Both the position numbers and the translations under genes were made by a program. A stretch of DNA of 64,000 nucleotides from Pseudomonas allokribbensis (GTDB taxonomy: Bacteria; Pseudomonadota; Gammaproteobacteria; Pseudomonadales; Pseudomonadaceae). The notes beneath the pieces were generated by a model. That model saw only the letters and a list, made by a program, of their open reading frames with translations, was not told the origin of the DNA and ran no database searches. Below, in pieces: positions 19,435 to 31,077 of the stretch (position 1 is the stretch's first letter; each line of letters begins with the position of its first letter). The DNA lies in NCBI RefSeq assembly GCF_014863605.1, contig NZ_CP062252.1:3047001-3111000 (forward strand), written 5' to 3'.

Positions 19435-22400
19435 ATGGCGAAGAAACCCAAGTCAGCCACCTTCATCAAGGACCCGCTCTGGTACAAGGACGCGGTTATC
19501 TATCAAGTCCACGTCAAATCCTTTTTCGACTCCAACAACGACGGGATCGGCGATTTTCCCGGCCTGATCGCCAAACTCGATTACATCGCCGATCTTGGCG
19601 TCAACACCATCTGGCTGTTGCCGTTCTACCCCTCGCCACGGCGCGATGACGGTTACGACATCGCCGAATACCGTGGCGTACACAGCGATTACGGGACGAT
19701 GGCCGACGCCAAACGCTTCATCGCAGAGGCGCACAAGTGTGGCCTGCGGGTCATCACCGAACTGGTCATCAACCACACCTCGGATCAGCACCCGTGGTTC
19801 CAAAGAGCACGCAAGGCCAAGCCCGGTTCAGCGGCCCGCGACTTCTATGTGTGGTCCGATGACGACCAGAAGTACGACGGCACCCGGATCATTTTTCTCG
19901 ACACCGAAAAGTCCAACTGGACCTGGGACCCGGTGGCCGGCCAGTACTTCTGGCACCGTTTCTATTCGCACCAGCCGGATCTCAATTTCGACAACCCGCA
20001 AGTCATGAAAGCCGTGCTGTCGGTGATGCGCTATTGGCTGGACATGGGCATCGACGGCTTGCGGCTGGATGCCATTCCGTACCTGATCGAGCGCGACGGC
20101 ACCAACAATGAAAACCTGCCGGAGACCCACGACGTCCTCAAGCAGATCCGCGCCGAGATCGACGCCAACTACCCGGACCGCATGCTGCTGGCCGAGGCCA
20201 ACCAATGGCCGGAAGACACCCAGCTGTACTTCGGTGACACCGACGCCGAGGGCGTCAACGGCGACGAATGCCACATGGCGTTTCATTTCCCGCTGATGCC
20301 GCGCATGTACATGGCGCTGGCCCAGGAAGATCGCTTCCCGATCACCGACATCCTGCGCCAGACCCCGGAGATCCCGGCCAACTGCCAATGGGCGATTTTT
20401 CTGCGCAACCACGATGAACTGACGCTGGAGATGGTCACCGACAAGGAACGCGACTACCTGTGGAACTACTACGCCGCCGACCGTCGTGCGCGGATCAATC
20501 TCGGCATTCGCCGGCGTCTGGCGCCGCTGATGGAGCGCGACCGCCGGCGTATCGAATTGCTCAACAGTCTGCTGCTGTCGATGCCCGGCACGCCGACCCT
20601 GTATTACGGCGATGAGATCGGCATGGGCGACAACATCTACCTCGGCGACCGCGATGGCGTGCGCACGCCGATGCAATGGTCGATCGACCGCAACGGCGGA
20701 TTCTCCAGGGCCGACCCGGCCAGTCTGGTGCTGCCGCCGATCATGGACCCGCAGTACGGCTATCAGTCGGTCAACGTCGAAACCCAGGCCGGTGACCCGC
20801 ATTCGCTGCTGAACTGGACCCGTCGCCTGCTGACCGTGCGCAAGCAGTCCAAGGCCTTCGGTCGCGGCACCTTGAAGATGCTGTCGCCGGCCAACCGTCG
20901 CGTTCTGGCCTACACCCGCGAATACACCGGGCCTGACGGCAAACACGAAATCATCCTGTGCGTGGCCAACGTCTCGCGCAGCGCCCAAGCCGTAGAGCTG
21001 GACCTGTCGGCCTATGTCGGCATGGTGCCGGTGGAGATGCTCGGCGGTAATGCGTTTCCGCCCATCGGTCAGTTGAATTTCCTGCTGACCCTGGCGCCTT
21101 ACGGCTTCTACTGGTTTGGCCTCGCGGCGGAAAACCAGATGCCGAGCTGGCACGTCGAACCGGCGCAGAGCCTGCCGGACTTCACCACGCTGGTGCTGAA
21201 AAAACGCATGGAGGAACTGCTCGAGGCGCCGTCCCGGGTCACCCTCGAACAGGGCATCCTGCCGAACTGGTTGCAGAATCGCCGCTGGTTCGCCGGCAAG
21301 GATGCGGCGATCGAGCAAGTACGGCTGGCCTATGGCGTGCGTTTCGGCGACGCGCAGCATCCGGTGTTGCTCAGCGAAATCGAAGTCAGCAGCGGCGGGC
21401 AGAGCAGTCGTTACCAATTGCCGTTCGGCTTCATTTCGGAAGATCAGGTCGGACCGGCCTTGCCGCAGCAACTGGCCCTGGCGCGGGTGCGTCGGGTACG
21501 TCAGGTCGGGCTGATCACCGATGCCTTCAGCCTTGAAGCGTTCATTCGCGCGGTGCTGCAAGGTATGCAGAGTGGCACGGTGCTGGAATCGAGTGACGGA
21601 GACATCCGTTTCGAAGCCACGCCGCAACTGGACAAGCTCGGCCTCGGCGCCGAGTCCGAAGTGCGTTACCTGTCCGCCGAGCAATCCAACAGTTCGGTGG
21701 TGATCGGCAACAGTCTGGTGCTCAAGCTGATCCGCAAAGTCGCGTCCGGCGTACACCCGGAACTGGAGATGAGCGCTTACCTGACCGCCGCCGGGTTTGC
21801 CAATATCTCCCCGCTGCTCGGTGCGGTGATTCGTCGCGACGGGGAGGGCGAAGACAATTTGCTGATGATTGCGCAGGGCTATTTGAGCAATCAGGGCGAC
21901 GCCTGGGAATGGGCGCAGAACAACCTCGAACGGGCGTTGCGCGACGAGCTGGCGGATGCCGTTTCCGAACAGTCGCAACACTACAACGCGCTTGGCGAAC
22001 TGAAGGATTTCGCCGGCATGCTGGGTCAGCGCCTGGGGGAAATGCATCAGGTGCTGGCGGCTCCGAGCGACAACAAGGACTTCGCACCGCAGGTCAGCTC
22101 GGCCAAGGATGCGCAGGCGACCGGCAAGGACGTGGGCGCTCAGGTCGAGCATGCGCTGAAGCTGCTCAAGCAGCATCAGGGCGAACTTGATGCGGCGGAT
22201 CAGAAGCTGGTCGGTCGTCTGCTCGACCACAAGAAAACCATCCTCGCCCATGTGCAGGAGCTGGCGAAAAAATCCGCCGGCGGCTTGCGCATCCGCGTCC
22301 ATGGCGACCTGCATCTGGGCCAGGTACTGGTGATCAAGGGCGACGCGTACCTGATCGACTTCGAAGGCGAACCGGCGCGGCCACTGGCCGAGCGCCGTGG

Positions 22401-22776
22401 CAAGCACAGCCCGTACAAGGATGTCAGCGGGGTGCTGCGCTCATTCGATTACGCCGCCGCGATGACCATCAATGTGCACAACGTCGACAACAGTCCCGAA
22501 GCAGAGGCGGCGCGTCGCCGGGTCGCCGAACGCTATTTGCGTGAGGCCCGCGAAGCATTTGTCGAGGCATATCGCCGGGCGGCAGCTAGTCTTGATCATG
22601 CCTGGCAAGATCCTGAAGGTGCCGACGCCGCACTGGCGTTGTTCGGCCTGGAGAAAGCGGCCTACGAGGTGGCCTATGAAGCCGAAAATCGCCCCACCTG
22701 GCTGCCCGTGCCGTTGCACGGTCTGTATGGGTTATTGACGGGGCTTGAACCCTTTTCCGATCTTGGTGGAGAGTAG
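19435..22776 (+). CDS. treS: trehalose synthase/amylase TreS fused to maltokinase (Pep2-like)
   Basis: The 1113-residue protein is a two-enzyme fusion. Residues about 10-560 are TreS (GH13), which interconverts trehalose and maltose: nucleophile region [11 protein letters not shown], acid in [10 protein letters not shown], and [11 protein letters not shown]. Residues about 600-1100 are a maltokinase of the aminoglycoside-phosphotransferase fold, with catalytic motif [10 protein letters not shown] and metal site [11 protein letters not shown], making maltose-1-phosphate for GlgE. An AGGAG ribosome-binding site precedes the ATG at 19435, 39 bases after glgE; two bases separate its stop from glgB. 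The fusion is common in Pseudomonas and channels trehalose to maltose-1-phosphate. Confidence 0.95.
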   Translation: MAKKPKSATFIKDPLWYKDAVIYQVHVKSFFDSNNDGIGDFPGLIAKLDYIADLGVNTIWLLPFYPSPRRDDGYDIAEYRGVHSDYGTMADAKRFIAEAHKCGLRVITELVINHTSDQHPWFQRARKAKPGSAARDFYVWSDDDQKYDGTRIIFLDTEKSNWTWDPVAGQYFWHRFYSHQPDLNFDNPQVMKAVLSVMRYWLDMGIDGLRLDAIPYLIERDGTNNENLPETHDVLKQIRAEIDANYPDRMLLAEANQWPEDTQLYFGDTDAEGVNGDECHMAFHFPLMPRMYMALAQEDRFPITDILRQTPEIPANCQWAIFLRNHDELTLEMVTDKERDYLWNYYAADRRARINLGIRRRLAPLMERDRRRIELLNSLLLSMPGTPTLYYGDEIGMGDNIYLGDRDGVRTPMQWSIDRNGGFSRADPASLVLPPIMDPQYGYQSVNVETQAGDPHSLLNWTRRLLTVRKQSKAFGRGTLKMLSPANRRVLAYTREYTGPDGKHEIILCVANVSRSAQAVELDLSAYVGMVPVEMLGGNAFPPIGQLNFLLTLAPYGFYWFGLAAENQMPSWHVEPAQSLPDFTTLVLKKRMEELLEAPSRVTLEQGILPNWLQNRRWFAGKDAAIEQVRLAYGVRFGDAQHPVLLSEIEVSSGGQSSRYQLPFGFISEDQVGPALPQQLALARVRRVRQVGLITDAFSLEAFIRAVLQGMQSGTVLESSDGDIRFEATPQLDKLGLGAESEVRYLSAEQSNSSVVIGNSLVLKLIRKVASGVHPELEMSAYLTAAGFANISPLLGAVIRRDGEGEDNLLMIAQGYLSNQGDAWEWAQNNLERALRDELADAVSEQSQHYNALGELKDFAGMLGQRLGEMHQVLAAPSDNKDFAPQVSSAKDAQATGKDVGAQVEHALKLLKQHQGELDAADQKLVGRLLDHKKTILAHVQELAKKSAGGLRIRVHGDLHLGQVLVIKGDAYLIDFEGEPARPLAERRGKHSPYKDVSGVLRSFDYAAAMTINVHNVDNSPEAEAARRRVAERYLREAREAFVEAYRRAAASLDHAWQDPEGADAALALFGLEKAAYEVAYEAENRPTWLPVPLHGLYGLLTGLEPFSDLGGE

Positions 22777-22778
22777 TC

Positions 22779-25010
22779 ATGAGTTTCTCGAACAAGGAAC
22801 AGGGTCACGTTAAAGAACGCTTGCTGCCCAGGGCGAAGGACATCGATGCCTTGGTACGCGCAGAACATCAGGACCCGTTTTCCATTCTCGGACCCCACGG
22901 CGATGGTGCCGGCGGGCAGTTCATCCGGGCGTATCTGCCCGGTGCATTGAGTGTCACGGTGCTGGACAAGGACACCGGCGAGGAGCGCGGTCCGCTGGAG
23001 GCGACCGAAACGCCGGGGCTGTTCGTCGGGCATTTCGAGCCTTCGCGGCCGTATCAGTTGCGCACCCGCTGGGCCGGTGGCGAACAGGTCGCGGAAGACC
23101 CCTACAGCTTCGGGCCATTGCTCGGTGAAATGGATTTGTACCTGTTCGCCGAGGGCAATCATCGCGACCTCAGCGGTTGCCTCGGCGCGCAGCTGAAAAC
23201 CGTCGATGGCGTCGACGGTGTGCGGTTTGCCGTGTGGGCGCCGAATGCCCGACGGGTGTCGGTGGTCGGTGACTTCAACGTCTGGGACGGGCGTCGGCAT
23301 CCGATGCGTCTGCGGCATCCGTCCGGGGTCTGGGAGTTGTTCATTCCGCGCCTGCAGGCGGGCGATCTGTACAAATACGAAATCCTCGGCGCTCACGGTA
23401 TCCTGCCGCTCAAGGCTGACCCGATGGCGCTGGCCACCAGCCTGCCGCCGGACACCGCTTCCAAAGTCGCCTCGCCGCTGCAAGTCGACTGGCAGGATCA
23501 GGACTGGATGAACGGACGCAGCGAGCGCCAGCAACACAATGCGCCGCTGTCGATCTATGAGCTGCATGCCGGATCCTGGCAGTGTGAACTCGACGATCTG
23601 GGTGAAGTGGCGCGCCAGTACACCTGGCCGGAGCTGGCCGAACGGCTGATTCCCTACGTCAAAGAACTGGGCTTCACCCACATCGAGCTGATGCCGATCA
23701 TGGAGCATCCGTTTGGCGGTTCCTGGGGTTACCAGTTGCTGTCACAGTTCGCGCCGAGTGCGCGTTACGGTACGCCGGACGAGTTCGCGGCGTTCATCAA
23801 TGCCTGCCATCAGGCGGAAATCGGCGTGATTCTCGACTGGGTGCCGGCGCATTTCCCGACCGATACCCATGGCCTGGCGCAGTTCGACGGCACCGCGCTG
23901 TACGAATACGGCAACCCGCTGGAAGGCTTTCATCAGGACTGGGACACGCTGATCTACAACCTGGGCCGCACTGAAGTGCATGGCTACATGCTGGCGTCGG
24001 CGTTGCATTGGCTGAAGCATTTCCACGTCGATGGATTGCGGGTCGATGCGGTGGCATCGATGCTGTACCGCGACTATTCGCGCAAGGCCGGGGAGTGGGT
24101 GCCCAATCGCCACGGCGGTCGGGAGAATCTGGAAGCCATCGACTTCCTTCGCCATTTGAATGATGTGGTGGCGCTGGAAGCACCGGGAGCTTTAGTGATT
24201 GCCGAGGAATCCACGGCGTGGCCCGGCGTCAGTCAAAGTACCCAGCAGGGCGGCCTCGGTTTTGCCTACAAGTGGAACATGGGCTGGATGCACGATTCGC
24301 TGCATTACATCCAGCAGGATCCGGTGTACCGCGCCCATCATCACAACGAGCTGAGTTTCGGTCTGGTCTACGCCTGGTCCGAGCGATTCATCCTGCCGAT
24401 TTCCCATGACGAAGTGGTGCACGGCAAGCACTCGCTGATCGACAAGATGCCCGGCGACCGCTGGCAGAAATTCGCCAACCTGCGGGCTTACCTGAGCTTC
24501 ATGTGGACCCATCCGGGCAAGAAACTGCTGTTCATGGGTTGCGAGTTCGGCCAGTGGCGTGAGTGGAATCACGATCAGCAGCTGGATTGGTATCTGCTCC
24601 AGTATTCCGAGCACAAAGGCGTGCAGAAACTGGTTGGCGATCTGAACCGTTTGTACCGCGAAGAACCGGCGCTGCACGAACAGGACGACGCGCCGCAAGG
24701 GTTTCAGTGGCTGATCGGTGACGATGCGATCAACAGCGTCTACGCCTGGCTGCGCTGGAGCAAGGACGGTTCGCCGGTGTTGGTGGTGGCCAACTTCACG
24801 CCAGTGCCGCGTCAGTCGTATCGGGTGGGTGTGCCGTTTGCCGGGCGCTGGAGCGAGTTGCTCAACAGTGATGCCGACACCTATGCCGGTTCCAATTACG
24901 GCAATGGTGGCGGGGCGTTCACCGATGATGTGCCGAGCCATGGCCAGGCGTTGTCGCTGGAGCTGAATCTGCCGCCACTGGCGGTGTTGATCCTCAAGCC
25001 CGAACGTTGA
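22779..25010 (+). CDS. glgB: 1,4-alpha-glucan branching enzyme GlgB
   Basis: The 743-residue GH13_9 enzyme introduces alpha-1,6 branches in alpha-glucan. Two N-terminal carbohydrate-binding/CBM48-like domains (about 1-220) precede the barrel. Catalytic residues are visible in [19 protein letters not shown] (nucleophile), [14 protein letters not shown] (acid) and [15 protein letters not shown]. The length agrees with E. coli GlgB (728). A GGAGAG ribosome-binding site lies just before the ATG. It is the last gene of the + strand operon and is followed by a long hairpin. It branches the linear glucan made by GlgE. Confidence 0.96.
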   Translation: MSFSNKEQGHVKERLLPRAKDIDALVRAEHQDPFSILGPHGDGAGGQFIRAYLPGALSVTVLDKDTGEERGPLEATETPGLFVGHFEPSRPYQLRTRWAGGEQVAEDPYSFGPLLGEMDLYLFAEGNHRDLSGCLGAQLKTVDGVDGVRFAVWAPNARRVSVVGDFNVWDGRRHPMRLRHPSGVWELFIPRLQAGDLYKYEILGAHGILPLKADPMALATSLPPDTASKVASPLQVDWQDQDWMNGRSERQQHNAPLSIYELHAGSWQCELDDLGEVARQYTWPELAERLIPYVKELGFTHIELMPIMEHPFGGSWGYQLLSQFAPSARYGTPDEFAAFINACHQAEIGVILDWVPAHFPTDTHGLAQFDGTALYEYGNPLEGFHQDWDTLIYNLGRTEVHGYMLASALHWLKHFHVDGLRVDAVASMLYRDYSRKAGEWVPNRHGGRENLEAIDFLRHLNDVVALEAPGALVIAEESTAWPGVSQSTQQGGLGFAYKWNMGWMHDSLHYIQQDPVYRAHHHNELSFGLVYAWSERFILPISHDEVVHGKHSLIDKMPGDRWQKFANLRAYLSFMWTHPGKKLLFMGCEFGQWREWNHDQQLDWYLLQYSEHKGVQKLVGDLNRLYREEPALHEQDDAPQGFQWLIGDDAINSVYAWLRWSKDGSPVLVVANFTPVPRQSYRVGVPFAGRWSELLNSDADTYAGSNYGNGGGAFTDDVPSHGQALSLELNLPPLAVLILKPER

Positions 25011-25017
25011 TGAAGAA

Positions 25018-25048
25018 CCTGCGGGAGCGAGCGGCTCGCTCCCGCAGG
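25018..25048. terminator. long GC-rich palindrome between glgB and the autotransporter gene
   Basis: CCTGCGGGAGCGAGC (25018-25032) and GCTCGCTCCCGCAGG (25034-25048) are perfectly complementary around a single base. It lies between two convergent gene ends and resembles the GGGAGCGAGC-type REP sequences of P. fluorescens; it probably ends transcription in both directions. Confidence 0.7.
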
Positions 25049-25064
25049 GCGACCGGAAGTGTCC

Positions 25065-26135
25065 TTACCAGCGCATCCGGATTCCCAGACTGCCGATCAA
25101 CCCGTTCAGATCATTGTCATCCACGTCACTGCTGTAGTCGGCGCTGACATACAGGCTCACCGACGGCGTGACCTTCGCCACCAGACCCAGACCCAACTCC
25201 ACCGTCGATGACTTGCGGCTGCTGCTGATCTTGTCCACCTGATCGAGGGTCACCGTGTTGCCGGTGTACACCGTGTGCCACAAGTTGGTGCGAACGTAGG
25301 GTTCGACCGGCAGACCGCTCAGGTCGTAACTGCCTTTCAGCCGAGCGCCGACCCGGCCGCTCCAGGACGAAATGTCACTCGATGAAGCGTTGCCCGAACC
25401 CGCGTAGGGCGTGTCGAGGGTGATCCGCTGATTGATCAACTGCGCCTGTGGCTCGACAACCCAGTTTTCGCTCAAGCCGATCGGGAACCCGCCCTCCACC
25501 GAGAACGTCATCGCACTGCCCTCAGTGGCCAGGCGCGCGCCCTGTTCATTACGGCTGAAGCCACTGACCCGGCCACCGCTGGCCGACAGGTCGACGTGCC
25601 AGCCTTCAGACCCGGTCAGGCTGTAGTAGGCGCCGAGGCTCTGGCCTTGCAAGTTGAGGGTGTCGGTGGTCGGATCGACGAGGGCGCGGTTGACGATCAG
25701 ACCGTTGCCGTTGCCCTGGATCTGGTACGTGCCGCTGATCAATCCGATCCGTTGGGTCTGGCCGCTGCTGCCTTGCAGGGTCAGCACTGGCGGTCCTTTG
25801 AGCGCTCCGCCGCCGGGTGTCGCGAACCCGGGGTTGAGGAGGTCGGTCTGTGCCTGGCGAGAGGCTTGTCCGTAGAGTTGATCCCAGGCCGAGGGAGCAA
25901 GGTCTTCGGTGATCAGGTAGTTGCCGCGCAGGTCGGGGCGCGGGCTCAAGCGTTGCGGGTCGGGGGTGATGACGGTCGCGGGCAGCGTCAGGATCGGTAC
26001 GTCCTGGCGATACCAGGGCGTGGTCTCATCCGCCACAGGACCCGCCTGCGCCTCCATGGATGAGCACAGCAAGATAGAACTTGAAACGGTGCAAAAGGTG
26101 ATTTTGATCTCGTGTGGGGTGAGTGAGGTTTTCAT
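25065..26135 (-). CDS. autotransporter-type outer-membrane beta-barrel protein with very short passenger
   Basis: The 356-residue product has an N-terminal signal-like stretch (about residues 9-31, ending MEAQA), a short region of about 75 residues, then a C-terminal autotransporter beta-barrel (about 105-356) ending LGIRMRW with the terminal aromatic used for outer-membrane insertion. The passenger is far shorter than in classical autotransporters, so it may display little or nothing, or act as a porin-like barrel. The start at 26135 has a GATCTTCATG context without a strong ribosome-binding site. A diverged C-terminal fragment of a second barrel lies 330 bases upstream, suggesting that this gene family was rearranged here. 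Secretion class is inferred from sequence pattern. Confidence 0.75.
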   Translation of the reverse strand: MKTSLTPHEIKITFCTVSSSILLCSSMEAQAGPVADETTPWYRQDVPILTLPATVITPDPQRLSPRPDLRGNYLITEDLAPSAWDQLYGQASRQAQTDLLNPGFATPGGGALKGPPVLTLQGSSGQTQRIGLISGTYQIQGNGNGLIVNRALVDPTTDTLNLQGQSLGAYYSLTGSEGWHVDLSASGGRVSGFSRNEQGARLATEGSAMTFSVEGGFPIGLSENWVVEPQAQLINQRITLDTPYAGSGNASSSDISSWSGRVGARLKGSYDLSGLPVEPYVRTNLWHTVYTGNTVTLDQVDKISSSRKSSTVELGLGLVAKVTPSVSLYVSADYSSDVDDNDLNGLIGSLGIRMRW

Positions 26136-26461
26136 GAAGATCTACCTTGCTAGCGCATGTGGTATCTCGCCTTGGCGTCTCTCCTACCCCGAACGAGGGG
26201 CGACCGAATGGAGCGAGGCGAACCCGCAGCCACCCGTTTTTACAAGTGTCCGAAGGCCCGCCCCGGGTAGTGTTTCCGGGGGTAGTAAGGTAGAGCTAAG
26301 AAGACCGATGTCCCTGCGTCAAGAAATTGGACGATGAGCGGTATGGCTAAATCAGAGGTTGCAAGCGTTTGTTTTTCTGCACATATCTAAGTTGTTGTTT
26401 GCAGGGAAAAACACACCTGAAACCGCGAAACAGAGCGTTTGCTTAGCCTGCTATCGGCTTG
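26136..26461. other. intergenic region upstream of the autotransporter gene
   Basis: These 326 bases hold the presumed promoter of the minus-strand autotransporter gene and the non-conserved tail of the autotransporter remnant, whose frame stays open to a TAG at 26387-26389. A/T content is visibly higher from about 26340 to 26430 than in flanking genes. I see no convincing gene or terminator. Confidence 0.5.
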
Positions 26462-26566
26462 CCAACTGATGCGAACGCCCAGATTTCCTGCCAGGCCACG
26501 CAGGTCATTGCTGTCAATATTGCGACTGTAGTCGGTGCTGGTGTAGACACTCGTGGCGCGGTCGAA
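26462..26566 (-). pseudogene. remnant of a second autotransporter beta-barrel (last two strands)
   Basis: Translated on the minus strand, 35 codons read FDRATSVYTSTDYSRN then IDSNDLRGLAGNLGVRISW. This lines up with the C-terminus of the intact neighbour (VSLYVSADYSSDVDDNDLNG then LIGSLGIRMRW), with about half of the positions identical and many of the rest similar. There is no start codon, and the terminal aromatic is followed by 24 unrelated codons rather than a stop, so both ends have decayed. It begins directly at the stop codon of the YbhP-like gene, in the same frame. It marks a deletion or recombination scar. Confidence 0.75.
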
Positions 26567-27364
26567 CTACAGATGCACCTCGACCGCCAGCGGCAAGTGA
26601 TCCGACAAATGCGTCCAGGGCTTGTTGCCGAGTATCTGCGGATCATGGCTGCTGGCATTGCGCAGGTAGACCCGGTCCAGCCGCAGCAGCGGGAAGCGCG
26701 CCGGGTAGGTCTTGGCGGGCCGGCCGTGATGACGCTCGAAGGCTTCGTGCAGGTAGTCGCGGCGGGAGAGGGTGAGGTTGCCCTGCATCTGCCAGTCATT
26801 GAAGTCGCCGGCGATGATCACCGGCGCGTCCTCCGGCAGGGACTCGAGCAACTGACAGAGCAGTTGCAGCTGCAATTGACGGTGGCTTTCGAGCAGGCTC
26901 AGGTGCACGCAGATCGCATGAACCTCATCGTGCCCCGGTACATCCAGTACGCAGTGCAGCAGACCGCGGCGTTCCGGGCCGGTGATCGAGACATCGAGGT
27001 TGCGGTATTCGCGGATCGGGTACTTCGACAGCAGGGCGTTGCCGTGGTGACCGTCGGGGTAGACGGCGTTGCGGCCGTAGGCGAAATCGCTCCACATGCT
27101 GTCGGCGAGGAATTCGTACTGCGAGGTTTGCGGCCACTCGTTGTAGCGATTCGAATGCCGTTCGTGTTCGCCCACCACTTCCTGAAGAAACACCAGGTCG
27201 GCGCGGGTACTGCGCACCGCTTCACGCAGCTCCGGAAGAATGAAACGGCGGTTGAGTGCGGTAAAACCCTTGTGCGTGTTGACCGTCAACACCCGCAGGC
27301 GATGGATGGTCGACGGGTTCAAGGGCTGTGCGTCGATGACGTGACGCTTGGGGTCGCTGGACAC
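26567..27364 (-). CDS. endonuclease/exonuclease/phosphatase family protein (YbhP-like)
   Basis: The 265-residue protein has the EEP fold: VLTVNTHKGF near the N-terminus, VFLQEV (metal-binding Glu), ICVHLSLLE, IIAGDFNDW (Asp/Asn catalytic pair) and SDHLPLAVEVHL at the end (catalytic Asp-His). All metal and catalytic positions expected for Mg-dependent phosphodiesterases are present. In Enterobacteria and many Pseudomonas YbhP-like genes lie beside cardiolipin synthase clsB, but clsB is absent here. No signal peptide. The substrate is unknown; DNA, inositol phosphate or phospholipid headgroups are all possible. Its stop directly abuts an autotransporter remnant. Confidence 0.82.
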   Translation of the reverse strand: MSSDPKRHVIDAQPLNPSTIHRLRVLTVNTHKGFTALNRRFILPELREAVRSTRADLVFLQEVVGEHERHSNRYNEWPQTSQYEFLADSMWSDFAYGRNAVYPDGHHGNALLSKYPIREYRNLDVSITGPERRGLLHCVLDVPGHDEVHAICVHLSLLESHRQLQLQLLCQLLESLPEDAPVIIAGDFNDWQMQGNLTLSRRDYLHEAFERHHGRPAKTYPARFPLLRLDRVYLRNASSHDPQILGNKPWTHLSDHLPLAVEVHL

Positions 27365-27451
27365 GGTCGCTCCTCTGAATCATGACTGCCTTTTCATGCG
27401 ACTGATCCGGGCGCGGGCAGTTCACATTGAGTGACTGCCCGCGCCTGGCCT

Positions 27452-28213
27452 TCAATCCACGAAGACAATTTCATAAGGCAGGCGCATGCGCTCCAGAATA
27501 GCCCTGGGCAACAACGGTGCAATGCCGATGGCCGGTTCGCCGTTCAACTGGCTGGCGTAGGCGTGGGTGGCGTGGCTCTTGCGCGCGACGGTCCAGGTAT
27601 CGAGGCGCAGCTTGCGCGCGCGGTGCCACGGAATCTGTGCCTGATCGCGCTCGGGCCAGTGCCAGGCCCAGACCGGCACATCGTGGTAGCTGGCACCGGC
27701 CAGTCGTGCGGCTTTGGCGCTGGCCCGACCGACCACTTCATGATCTTCGGTGCCGTCTTCGCACCAGGTGCTGAACACCACGTCACCGGGTCGCAGGTAA
27801 CGCGAGATGAACTCGGTCAATTGGGCTTCCTGTTCAAACAGGGCATTGTCTGTGAAACCGCCACGCACCCATTTCAGGCTGTGCATCGGCAGGCCCAGGC
27901 GGCGCAAGGCTTCGACGCTTTCCTGGGGGCGGAACACGCTCAGGCGTTTTTCCGACCACTGGCGCGAGCCGGGATGGCTGGCGCTGCCGTCGGTGATCGA
28001 GAGCAATTGCAGGGGATGACCAAGGGAAGACAGCAGTTGCAGCAAGCCGCCGCAGGTCACCACTTCGTCACCGGGGTGTGGCGCAATGACCACCGCACGC
28101 GCGCCGGGCGGCACGAGGCTATGGGTGTTGATGACGGGGATGTTGTCGAGTTGCGCGGCGCTGTTCCAGATTTGCGCCGGCAGGCCGCTTTCGCTGAGAG
28201 ATAACGGTTTCAT
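27452..28213 (-). CDS. PIG-L/LmbE family deacetylase-like protein with altered active site
   Basis: The 253-residue protein belongs to the PIG-L family of zinc-dependent N-acetylglucosamine-type deacetylases. The usual zinc/catalytic motif HPDDE reads HPGDE here (in VIAPHPGDEVVTCGG), replacing the Asp that serves as general base in characterised members such as MshB. The other zinc ligands appear kept (Asp of GDE and His in EDHEVVGRAS). It may therefore use another base, have different chemistry, or be inactive. It is 87 bases upstream of the YbhP-like gene on the same strand, so they may be co-transcribed. The substrate is unknown. Confidence 0.8.
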   Translation of the reverse strand: MKPLSLSESGLPAQIWNSAAQLDNIPVINTHSLVPPGARAVVIAPHPGDEVVTCGGLLQLLSSLGHPLQLLSITDGSASHPGSRQWSEKRLSVFRPQESVEALRRLGLPMHSLKWVRGGFTDNALFEQEAQLTEFISRYLRPGDVVFSTWCEDGTEDHEVVGRASAKAARLAGASYHDVPVWAWHWPERDQAQIPWHRARKLRLDTWTVARKSHATHAYASQLNGEPAIGIAPLLPRAILERMRLPYEIVFVD

Positions 28214-28464
28214 GGGGCAGGACGTCCTTGTTGAGTCTGGCCTTCAGTCACCCACGGCAACGCGTGTCTGACCCGTGAAGGCTGGTTGATAACCCTGCAG
28301 CGCTCCGAACCCTGGATTGCCGCGATGCTGAGTATTGCTCAAGACGCACGGTTCGTCGCGTTGCAGATCAATCTGCTCCGGTTTTTTTTATTCAAGCTGT
28401 GCCGTAACTCTCAAGTCGTGATCGCAGACCCAGCGGTGGAGGCCGATGTGTCGGTGTCTTGCGC

Positions 28465-30624
<2,160 letters not shown>

Positions 30625-30727
30625 GATTGCTCCTGCAAATCGGGGTGGGCATTTTTAAAGGACGAGTGAACCCTCGGTGGCGAGCGAACCCGCCACACGG
30701 CCATTCAGTTCAACGGTTCGAAAAGCC

Positions 30728-31048
30728 TCAGGCTGCCGGGGGCTTGCGGGGTGCGCGGGGCTTTTTCTCGGCGGCTTTTTCGCCCGGTGGAATCACTTTC
30801 GCGGCACTCGCCGGTTTGGCTTTCGCCGTCGTGGCCTTGGGCTTGGCCGCAGGCGTCTTGGCCTCAGAGGCTTTGGTGGCTGCCGTTTTGCCAGTCGCCG
30901 CCTTCGGCGATTTCTTCGGTGCCAAAGCTTCGGCCTCGGCCAGTTTGCGCGCCATCTCCCAGTGGCGGGCTTCATGGCCTTCGGGCTTACCTTCCGATTC
31001 CCAGATCTGATAGGCGAATTCGCGGATGCGTTTATCGTCGGTACTCAT
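30728..31048 (-). CDS. DUF2934 domain protein with Lys/Ala/Pro-rich tail
   Basis: The 106-residue protein has an N-terminal DUF2934 domain (about residues 5-42, IREFAYQIWESEGKPEGHEARHW). This is followed by a highly basic, low-complexity Ala/Lys/Pro tail (about 43-106) resembling the H1-like tails of DNA-binding proteins. The tail could bind nucleic acid or polyanions, but this is only inference. It sits between treY and glgX in the operon, 29 bases from treY, an arrangement also seen in other Pseudomonas. The GAGCATTGCG context gives a moderate ribosome-binding site (GGAGCA). Function unknown. Confidence 0.8.
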   Translation of the reverse strand: MSTDDKRIREFAYQIWESEGKPEGHEARHWEMARKLAEAEALAPKKSPKAATGKTAATKASEAKTPAAKPKATTAKAKPASAAKVIPPGEKAAEKKPRAPRKPPAA

Positions 31049-31077
31049 CGCAATGCTCCTGAACTGAACTCATGCTT

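Noticed and set aside
17395..24941. Long minus-strand frames opposite glgE, treS and glgB
   Set aside because: Antisense shadows of three well-identified GH13 genes.
13537..25048. Recurring GC-rich palindromes considered as a CRISPR or mobile array
   Set aside because: They are single, differ in sequence and sit at gene ends; they behave as REP-like terminators.
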